From assembly GCF_021631985.1 (NCBI RefSeq), contig NZ_CP070225.1, forward strand, positions 10,602,001 to 10,666,000: 64,000 nucleotides of DNA. The letters run 5' to 3'. Below the pieces are notes generated by a model. The model was not told where the DNA came from and made no database searches. It saw only the letters and a list, made by a program, of their open reading frames with translations. The DNA is from Sandaracinus amylolyticus (GTDB lineage Bacteria; Myxococcota_A; Polyangia; Polyangiales; Sandaracinaceae). Numbering within the stretch: the stretch's first letter is position 1; each line of letters opens with the position of its first letter. This document shows, one piece after another, positions 58,015 through 64,000 of this stretch. The position numbers were made by a program, and so were the translations under genes.

Positions 58015-59360
58015 CGAGATCCTCCTTCGGTCGTGCGCGCGTCGGCGCGATCACCGGTGGCGATCGCGCGCACCCACGCGCAGCCGACCTCGAGCGCGCG
58101 GGCGACGTCGCCCTCGTGCGCTCGTTCGTCGGGGTGGTGGCTGAGCCCGTCGGGGCTCCTCACGAAGAGCATCGAGACCGGCGCGATCGCGGCGAGGATG
58201 CGCGCGTCGTGACCGGCTCCGCTGGGCAACGAAAACACCGGTAGGCCCGCGTCCGCGATCACGCGCGCGAGCGAGTCGCGCAGCGTCGCGTCGCAGGTCA
58301 CCGGCGCTTGGCGCAGCCGCAACTCGCGCGCGAGGCGCAGCGATCGGCGCGCCGCGATCGACTCGGCATGCGCGTGGATTTCGTCGAGCGCGCGATCGAG
58401 CACCGCGCCGTCGACGGCGCGCACGTCGAGCTGCAGCGTCGCGCCGCCCGCGATCACGTTGTGCCCGCCGGGGTGGGCATCGATGCGACCGACCGTCGCG
58501 ACGAGGCCCGGCGTCGCGTGCGCGTGCGCCTCGACCATCAGCGCGATCTCCGCGGCGGCTGCGAGCGCATCGCGCCGAAGCGTCATCGGTGTGGTGCCCG
58601 CGTGGCCCGCGCGTCCTTCGAGGCGCAGCGTCTGCCACGTCTGTCCCGCGATGCCGGTCACCACGCCGAGCGGCGCGTCGAGGCTGTCGAGCACGGGCCC
58701 CTGCTCGATGTGGATCTCGAGGTACGCGCGCAGCGTGCGCGGATCGATCGCGGCGCGCGCGATCGATCCATCGATCGGGTCCTGCGCGCCGAAGCCGCGG
58801 ATCGCATCGCCCAGCGTCGTGCCCTCGGCATCGCGCAGCGCGAGATCGTCGAGCGCGAAGCTCCCCGCGATCGCGCGGCTCCCGAGGAAGGGCCGACCGA
58901 AGCGCACGCCCTCCTCGTCGCTGAACCCGACGACCTCGAGCGCGAAGGGCAGCGCCTCGTCGCGCAGCTCGCGCGCGATCACGATGCCCGCGAGCACGCC
59001 GAGCGGCCCGTCGTACTTCCCCGCGTCGCGCACCGTGTCGAGATGCGATCCGATCATCAGCGTGCGCGCATCGCGCGTCGATCCCTCGCGACGCCCGATC
59101 ACGTTGCCGAGCACGTCGACGCGCACCTCGAGCCCGGCCTCGCGCATCCACGTCGCGACGAGCGCGTTCGCGTCCGCATGCGCGCGCGTGAGGCTCCGTC
59201 GCATCACGATGCCGGGCTGCTCGGTGATCGCGCCCAGCGTGTCGCATCGAGCGAGGACCTCGCGCGCGACCTCCAGCCACCACCCCGCGCTTTTCTTCGT
59301 CGTCGCCCCGTCGGGCGGCGTGTCGTTCCCCGTGTCCCTTCGCTCGAGTGCGACGCGCAT
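58011..59360 (-). CDS. allC: Allantoate amidohydrolase (M20 family)
   Basis: A 449-residue M20 enzyme of the hydantoinase/carbamoylase group. It has GSHLDTVRDAGKYDGPLGVL, FSDEEGVRFG, HIEQGPVLD, GRAGHAGTTPM and LSHHPDE with the metal-binding His. It is paralogous to the gene at 56006, and this copy fits AllC better by motif and by its position before allE. The predicted product is ureidoglycine plus CO2 and ammonia. It is the first gene of the seven-gene purine operon; no strong ribosome-binding site was seen. The promoter must lie in 59361-59496, shared with the divergent expansin gene. Confidence 0.87.
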   Translation of the reverse strand: MRVALERRDTGNDTPPDGATTKKSAGWWLEVAREVLARCDTLGAITEQPGIVMRRSLTRAHADANALVATWMREAGLEVRVDVLGNVIGRREGSTRDARTLMIGSHLDTVRDAGKYDGPLGVLAGIVIARELRDEALPFALEVVGFSDEEGVRFGRPFLGSRAIAGSFALDDLALRDAEGTTLGDAIRGFGAQDPIDGSIARAAIDPRTLRAYLEIHIEQGPVLDSLDAPLGVVTGIAGQTWQTLRLEGRAGHAGTTPMTLRRDALAAAAEIALMVEAHAHATPGLVATVGRIDAHPGGHNVIAGGATLQLDVRAVDGAVLDRALDEIHAHAESIAARRSLRLARELRLRQAPVTCDATLRDSLARVIADAGLPVFSLPSGAGHDARILAAIAPVSMLFVRSPDGLSHHPDERAHEGDVARALEVGCAWVRAIATGDRADARTTEGGSR

Positions 59361-59496
59361 CGTGGCGTGAAGGGGTCACGTTAGCGCGGTGGTGTTTCGG
59401 CCAAGCTTCGTGATCTTCCATTTTTCCCCGCGGAAACGCGCCCGAAACGGCACGCATCGCGCGCGCGCACGTGCATCCGTGCTATCCACGCCGCGC

Positions 59497-60783
59497 ATGC
59501 GCACGACGAGGGGGACGTTCCTGGGCGTGTTGTTGTCATCGCTCGCGCTCGCGGGTTGCGGCGGCGATGCCCACTCCGGGGACGCCGGCACCAGCGGTCC
59601 ACGCATCGATGCCGGCGCGCCGAGCGAGTCGTGCGGCAGCGTGCGCCTCACGACCTACGAGACCGCGGGCGAGGGCGGTTGGTGCGAGTACCCGACGAAC
59701 CTCCCGATGCTCCCCGCGTTCGTGCGCGAGGGCTTCCACGCCGCGATCGCGGAGCCGTGGAACGGCGGCTCCTACGACGGCGATCCCGGCGAGGGGTGCG
59801 GCGAGTGCTGGGAGATCGACAGCGTGAACGACACGCGCGTCGTGATGATCACGAACCTCTGTCCGGTCGAGGGCAATCCGCTCTGCGCGGGCGCGCACTT
59901 CCACCTCGACGTCGCGCCCGCGGTCTCGAGCGCGCTGCGCGCGGGGTTCCTCGACGAGGGCCAGGCGCGACGCGTGCCGTGCCCGGTCACCGGCAGCGTG
60001 CACCTCTACGTCAACGACGAGAACGTCACGTACATGCGCGTGGCCTTCGTGAACCACCGCGTGCCGATCCGCACCGCGGAGTTCCGCGGCATCGGCGACG
60101 GTGTGACGGAGCCGAACGAGTGGACGCCGCTGCGCCGCAGCGCGGGCGGTTGGGAAGTGATCGGCGAAGGACGTCAGGTCGATCGCGGTGGCCAGGGCGT
60201 GCAGTTCCGCATCACCAGCGCGCAGGGCGAGGTGCTCGTCTCGGAGACGATCGTGCCCGGGCATCCCGAGCGTCGCAGCACCTGGGACCTCGGCGTGCAG
60301 TTCGAGGATCGCATGCCGCCGATGGGTGGCTCGTGCGACTTCGTCCCGCCGGGCGACGTGTACGTCGACGGATGGGGCGGCATCGATCAGGTGCGCTGGC
60401 TGATCGATCCGTGGGGTGAGGCCGAGGGCGGCTTCTTCGGCGAGACGATGAACGGGTGCGAGTCGGGATCGTGCGTCGAGGTCGCGCGCTTCGCGCCTTC
60501 GAGCGGGTTCCACATGCGTTACGGGCAGGCGTTCCCGCGCGAGACGTTCTCGCGCATCGAAGCGCGGGTGCGCACGCGCTCCGGCAACGCGCGCATCGGC
60601 GTCGCGCCGAGCCACGAGGGCACGCGCTGTCTGCGCCAGGTGTTCGACGTGGGCGAGGAGTGGAGCGAGGTGTCGATCGATCTCGCGGGCTGCGATCAAC
60701 CGACGCTCTCCGCGATCACGATGGACAGCGAGGGATCGCCGACGTTCGCGCTCCTGATCGACGACGTGCGCTACGTGCGTTGA
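59497..60783 (+). CDS. Expansin-like lipoprotein
   Basis: A 428-residue lipoprotein (lipobox LALAGC, Cys21). Residues about 47-150 form a double-psi beta-barrel (expansin D1) with GEGCGECWEIDS, MITNLCP and HFHLDVAPAVSSAL, which carries the conserved Asp. Residues about 155-250 resemble expansin D2/CBM63 (VAFVNHRVPIRTAE). A third, C-terminal beta-sandwich (about 290-428) looks like an extra carbohydrate-binding or discoidin-like module. Expansins loosen plant or microbial cell walls without hydrolysis; bacterial ones often aid plant contact or predation. It is divergent from the purine operon. Confidence 0.83.
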   Translation: MRTTRGTFLGVLLSSLALAGCGGDAHSGDAGTSGPRIDAGAPSESCGSVRLTTYETAGEGGWCEYPTNLPMLPAFVREGFHAAIAEPWNGGSYDGDPGEGCGECWEIDSVNDTRVVMITNLCPVEGNPLCAGAHFHLDVAPAVSSALRAGFLDEGQARRVPCPVTGSVHLYVNDENVTYMRVAFVNHRVPIRTAEFRGIGDGVTEPNEWTPLRRSAGGWEVIGEGRQVDRGGQGVQFRITSAQGEVLVSETIVPGHPERRSTWDLGVQFEDRMPPMGGSCDFVPPGDVYVDGWGGIDQVRWLIDPWGEAEGGFFGETMNGCESGSCVEVARFAPSSGFHMRYGQAFPRETFSRIEARVRTRSGNARIGVAPSHEGTRCLRQVFDVGEEWSEVSIDLAGCDQPTLSAITMDSEGSPTFALLIDDVRYVR

Positions 60784-60797
60784 CCCGGAGAGCTGCG

Positions 60798-61820
60798 ATG
60801 AGCCTCGACGTTCCCGTCCTCGACGCGCACGTGCACCTCTGGGATCCGCGCACCACGCCGCGGATCGTGTCGCCCGCGGTGAAGCTCTTCGGCTTCTCGG
60901 AGCGTGTGCTGCACGGTCTGGGATCGCGCCTGTTCCCGCAGCGTGATCTCGACTTCGTCGGTCGCACCGATCACGTGCTCGCGAGCTTCCTTCCCGGACA
61001 CCTGCGGCTCGATCACGCGAGCGAGGACGTGCGCGGTTTCGTGCACGTCGAGGCGAGCTGGCAGGCACGCGATCCGATGCGCTACGCCGAGGAGACACGC
61101 TGGCTCGAGGCGCTCTGCGGGCCCGACCTGCGCGCGATCGTGGGGCACGCCGATCTCGCGCATCCGCGGCTCGACGCGCTCCTGCAAGCACATCGCGCGG
61201 CGAGCGCGCGCTTCGTGGGCGTGCGCGACAAGCTCGCGTTCTCGCGCGATCCGAAGATCGCGAGGTGGACGACGTCGGAGGATCGCATGCGCGATCCCGC
61301 GTGGCGCCACGGCTACGCGCGCCTCGGAGAGCGCGGGCTGACGTTCGACGCGTGGATGTACGCGCCGCAGCTGCGCGACTTCGAGACGTTGGTGCGCGAG
61401 GTGCCGGGCACGCGCGTGGTGCTCGATCATCTCGGCACGCCGATCGGGCTCGGTGGGCCGGAGGGGGCGCGCGTGGCAGCGACCTGGCACGAGGATCTCG
61501 CGCGGCTCGCGCAGCACCGCCAAGTGCACGCGAAGATCAGCGGGCTGACGATGCCGATCGTCGGCTTCGGGCTCCACGCGCGTCTCACGCCCCCGAGCGC
61601 GGGAGAGCTCGCGGACGTGCTCGGACCGCACGTCGAGCACGCGCTCCGGGTGTTCGGCGTCGAGCGCTGCTTCTTCGCGTCGAACTTCCCGATGGACAAG
61701 GTGAGCGTGCCCTGGTCGACGCTCTACGAAGCGTTCGCGCAGCTCACGTCGACTCGCACCCAGGGCGAGCGGCGCGCGCTCTTCCACGACAACGCGCTGC
61801 GGTTCTACGGCGTGGAGTGA
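60798..61820 (+). CDS. Amidohydrolase-related TIM-barrel protein
   Basis: A 340-residue protein of the amidohydrolase 2 family. It begins with PVLDAHVHLWDPR, the metal-binding HxH with the typical D-x-H-x-H-x-W-D block, and has VVLDHLGTPIG and CFFASNFPMDK with the catalytic Asp region. It should be a metal-dependent hydrolase or decarboxylase on a small ring or lactone, as in gamma-resorcylate or 2-pyrone-4,6-dicarboxylate relatives. The specific substrate is not evident. GGAG lies seven bases before the ATG. It begins 14 bases after the expansin gene, on the same strand. Confidence 0.85.
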   Translation: MSLDVPVLDAHVHLWDPRTTPRIVSPAVKLFGFSERVLHGLGSRLFPQRDLDFVGRTDHVLASFLPGHLRLDHASEDVRGFVHVEASWQARDPMRYAEETRWLEALCGPDLRAIVGHADLAHPRLDALLQAHRAASARFVGVRDKLAFSRDPKIARWTTSEDRMRDPAWRHGYARLGERGLTFDAWMYAPQLRDFETLVREVPGTRVVLDHLGTPIGLGGPEGARVAATWHEDLARLAQHRQVHAKISGLTMPIVGFGLHARLTPPSAGELADVLGPHVEHALRVFGVERCFFASNFPMDKVSVPWSTLYEAFAQLTSTRTQGERRALFHDNALRFYGVE

Positions 61821-61829
61821 TCGCGCGCC

Positions 61830-62279
61830 TCAGGCCGGCGCGCCCGCGGTGCGCCCCGGCACCGGATGGTCGCGAGTGGGATCTCCGACGTACGGCGCGT
61901 TCAGGACGTGCGCGTACCAGTACATCGGCTGCGTGACCCAGGGCGCCACGATCATCCCGACGATCCACGCGGCGCGGTGCGTGATCCGCGGGTTCTGCGA
62001 CGCGAACCAGATGTAGAAGAGCGTCAGCATGTAGTCCGCGATCGCCGCGAAGATCAGGACGAAGTGGAGCGGCGCGTAGGTCCGCTCGCGCGTGATGTCG
62101 GGCGACAGGACCATCAGCAGCGTCACCGCCAGCGCGGTGAGCGCGAAGAGCCCGACCGAGCCGAGCGTGAGCACGCCGAGGGTCAATCGCGCCCGGCGGC
62201 TCCATCGCGGGATCGTCTCCTCGCGTCCGACGCGCGTCGTCGACTGCGAGGGCACGGTGATCGTCTCGACTCTCGCCAT
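61830..62279 (-). CDS. Hypothetical membrane protein, three helices
   Basis: A 149-residue protein with a polar N-terminus (about 1-30), then hydrophobic helices at about 32-58, 70-93 and 104-120, and a Pro/Ala-rich tail. I do not recognise a family. A Trp/Tyr-rich segment (WVTQPMYWYAHVLN) precedes the C-terminus. It is convergent with the amidohydrolase and divergent from the FUSC-like gene; 62280-62512 between the starts shows no gene. Confidence 0.7.
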   Translation of the reverse strand: MARVETITVPSQSTTRVGREETIPRWSRRARLTLGVLTLGSVGLFALTALAVTLLMVLSPDITRERTYAPLHFVLIFAAIADYMLTLFYIWFASQNPRITHRAAWIVGMIVAPWVTQPMYWYAHVLNAPYVGDPTRDHPVPGRTAGAPA

Positions 62280-62512
62280 GCTCCGCGGCGATGCGCGGCG
62301 CGTGCCACGCGGCCTGCGTGGCGGGGATCTCGTGGTTCGTCGCCTCGCTCGAGCCTCCGCTGCCCGTGCTCGACGTTCATCGTGGGACCGACGGCCGGAG
62401 CCGCTTCCGGGTCGTTTGGAGCGCGTTCCTCTTCGTGGCGCCCCACGGGACGAGCGCTCGTCGCGGTTATTGGATCGCGAGGATGGCGAGCGAGCGCGCA
62501 GGAGCACCCCTG

Positions 62513-63586
62513 ATGTTGCGAGCGGCCGTGCGCGAGCTCGAGATGCGCGCATCGGGTGCCGCCTCGCGCGCGTCGCGCCGGCTCGTCGACGACATGCCGC
62601 TGCTCGTCCCGAAGACGCTCGCCGCGACGGTGTCGTGGTTCATCGCCTTGCTCGTCGCCGATCACGCCGAGCCTTTCTTCGCGCCGATCGCGGCGGTGGT
62701 CGCGCTCAACGCGCCGCTCGGATATCGCGGCGTGAACGCGGTGCGGGTCGTGACCGGCATCGTGATCGGGATCGTCGTGGGAACGGCCGCGTTCCGCATC
62801 GTCGGTGGCGGCTACGGGACGCTCACGCTCGCGACCTTCGCCGCGATGGTGATCGCGACGATCGTCGGTGGCGCGCGTCCGGTGGTCGGACAATCCGCGA
62901 GCGGCGCGATCCTCACGGTGGTCGCGGCGCGCAGCGAGGTGGGCTCGAACCACCTCGAGGACGCGCTGATCGGCGCGGGTGTCGCGCTGGTGTTCAGTCA
63001 GTTCCTGTTCTCGCCCGAGCCGGTGCGCTTGCTACGACGCGCCGAGTCGATGATGCTGCGCGAGATGTCGATCGGGCTCGCGCTCACCGCCGACGCGTTC
63101 GAGGACGGCGCCGCGCGCAGCGAGCTCCTCGATCGCGCGCTCGAGGCGATGCGCACGGTGCGACTCCGGCTGACCGAGCTCGCGGAAGCGAGCGTCGTGA
63201 GCGACGCGACGGCGCGGCACTCACCGATCTGGCGCCTGTTGCGCCGCCCTCCGCTCGCGCACGCGCGCGCCGAAGCGGCGCGGCTCGACATGCTCGGAGC
63301 GAGCTGCTTGATGCTCGCGCGCATGCTGCCGTCGATCACGCCCGACGAGCGACGTCGCCTCGCACCGCGCCTGCGTGTTCTCTCCGAGGCGCTCGACGAT
63401 GTCGCCCGCTCGCCCGGGGCGCGCGATGCGCGGGAGCGCGCGGCCGAGCGCGTCCTCGCGACCGCACGCGCGTCGAGCGACGTCGAGCCGATGGTCGACG
63501 CTCACGACGTGGCGGCGCGCGTGGCGGTCCGGACGATCGCCAGCGATCTGATCGCGTTCGCGCACATCGAGCCGCATCGCGCCTGA
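62513..63586 (+). CDS. FUSC/aromatic-acid-exporter-like membrane protein
   Basis: A 357-residue protein. The N-terminal half has about five membrane helices with PKTLAATVSWFIALLVA and a FAPIAAVVALNAPLGYRG region, resembling the ArAE/FUSC exporter fold (YeeA/YccS type). The C-terminal half is a cytoplasmic helical domain. Members export aromatic acids or contribute to envelope stress tolerance; the substrate is unknown. The ATG at 62513 has GGAG eight bases upstream; an ATG at 62483 is in frame but poorly placed. Confidence 0.8.
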   Translation: MLRAAVRELEMRASGAASRASRRLVDDMPLLVPKTLAATVSWFIALLVADHAEPFFAPIAAVVALNAPLGYRGVNAVRVVTGIVIGIVVGTAAFRIVGGGYGTLTLATFAAMVIATIVGGARPVVGQSASGAILTVVAARSEVGSNHLEDALIGAGVALVFSQFLFSPEPVRLLRRAESMMLREMSIGLALTADAFEDGAARSELLDRALEAMRTVRLRLTELAEASVVSDATARHSPIWRLLRRPPLAHARAEAARLDMLGASCLMLARMLPSITPDERRRLAPRLRVLSEALDDVARSPGARDARERAAERVLATARASSDVEPMVDAHDVAARVAVRTIASDLIAFAHIEPHRA

Positions 63587-63629
63587 TCGCTGGCGTGGAG
63601 GTTGCGACCGAGACGCGCGGGGGTCCCTC

Positions 63630-64000
63630 ATGCGCCAGCTCGTGCCGCTTTTCTTCGTCCTCGTCGTGCTCGGGTGCTCGTCGTCCCACGATCGCGGCGG
63701 CATGGACCCGCCCGACGGAGATGCAGGTCGCAGCGACGACGGCGGCGACGATCTCGGCTGTGCGCGCGACGTCGGTCCGATCGCGCCGCCCTTCTGGTGC
63801 GTGCAGGCCGAGGGCACCCTCTGCGGCGACGTGCAGCGCGTGCCCGACTGCGTCGGCACCGCGTGGCAGTGCCCGCCGACGTGGCGGCGATCCGACGAGG
63901 TCGACTGCTGGTGCAGTGGACGCCCGCCGTCGTCGAGCTGCACGTGCACGCCGCGCGGTTGGTCGTGCGGAGTCGACGCGGGCGTGCCCGGCGAGTGCCC
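63630..64000 (+). CDS. Cys-rich lipoprotein (5' part, runs off the window)
   Basis: An open frame starting at ATG 63630 with a G-run (GGGGG) upstream at good distance; it is still open at the right edge (123 codons seen). The signal peptide ends in lipobox VLGC (Cys16), then an Asp/Gly-rich linker (MDPPDGDAG, DDGGDD) and many cysteines (WCVQAEGTLCGD, DCWCSGR, SCTCTP). It is probably an extracellular disulfide-rich lipoprotein. No family was recognised. Confidence 0.75.
   Translation, partial: MRQLVPLFFVLVVLGCSSSHDRGGMDPPDGDAGRSDDGGDDLGCARDVGPIAPPFWCVQAEGTLCGDVQRVPDCVGTAWQCPPTWRRSDEVDCWCSGRPPSSSCTCTPRGWSCGVDAGVPGEC

Overview
The window is very GC-rich chromosomal DNA that reads like a myxobacterium of the Polyangiales, most likely close to Sandaracinus (inference). 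The reasons are G/C-saturated third codon positions, at least ten lipoproteins with clear lipoboxes, PEGA/TPR and FG-GAP proteins, a Cys-rich MopE-like repeat protein, two NtrC-type sigma-54 activators, a large STAND-type regulator and an NRPS. No rRNA, tRNA, transposase, integrase, phage gene or CRISPR array was found.

Layout. 1-1.6 kb: the tail of an upstream gene, then a TetR regulator and a short-chain dehydrogenase, each preceded by the same palindromic operator. 1.9-11 kb: a PDZ lipoprotein, a PEGA/TPR protein translationally coupled to an FG-GAP lipoprotein, two sigma-54 response regulators, a second FG-GAP lipoprotein and a zinc alcohol dehydrogenase. 11.06-12.14 kb: a gene-free block with a 185-bp structured inverted-repeat element and two tandem arrays. 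12.1-16.2 kb: a coiled-coil protein and a four-gene operon with TadE/TadG-like proteins. 16.4-25 kb: a single-module NRPS (C-A-T-TE) divergent from a 1541-residue fusion (AstD-like aldehyde dehydrogenase, class III aminotransferase, GNAT, degenerate second aminotransferase). This is the best candidate for an undescribed system. 25-40.6 kb: a STAND regulator and many envelope proteins, including a PAP2 phosphatase, GNAT, PHM-like copper lipoprotein, HExxH membrane protein, SGNH-like lipoprotein, C45 acyltransferase and Cys-rich repeat lipoprotein.

40.6-50 kb is a surface polysaccharide locus: NAD-sugar epimerase, family 2 glycosyltransferase, Wzx-like flippase, Wzy/ligase-like membrane protein, UDP-galactopyranose mutase and another glycosyltransferase. 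It points to a galactofuranose-containing glycan. The family 2 glycosyltransferase gene is flanked on both sides by GGGCGA repeat tracts.

50-59.4 kb is a purine/ureide catabolic operon read leftward: allantoate amidohydrolase, ureidoglycine aminohydrolase, plant-like ureidoglycolate amidohydrolase, an FAD monooxygenase, allantoinase, OHCU decarboxylase and 5-hydroxyisourate hydrolase. Most junctions overlap or are only a few bases long. A Tat-exported molybdenum hydroxylase subunit follows. Together the genes would take 5-hydroxyisourate to glyoxylate, CO2 and ammonia without urea. No conventional uricase is visible. 59.5-64 kb: an expansin-like lipoprotein, an amidohydrolase, two membrane proteins and the start of a Cys-rich lipoprotein that runs off the window.

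Starts were chosen from ribosome-binding sites and family alignment by eye. Distant functions and all regulatory sites are inferences from sequence.
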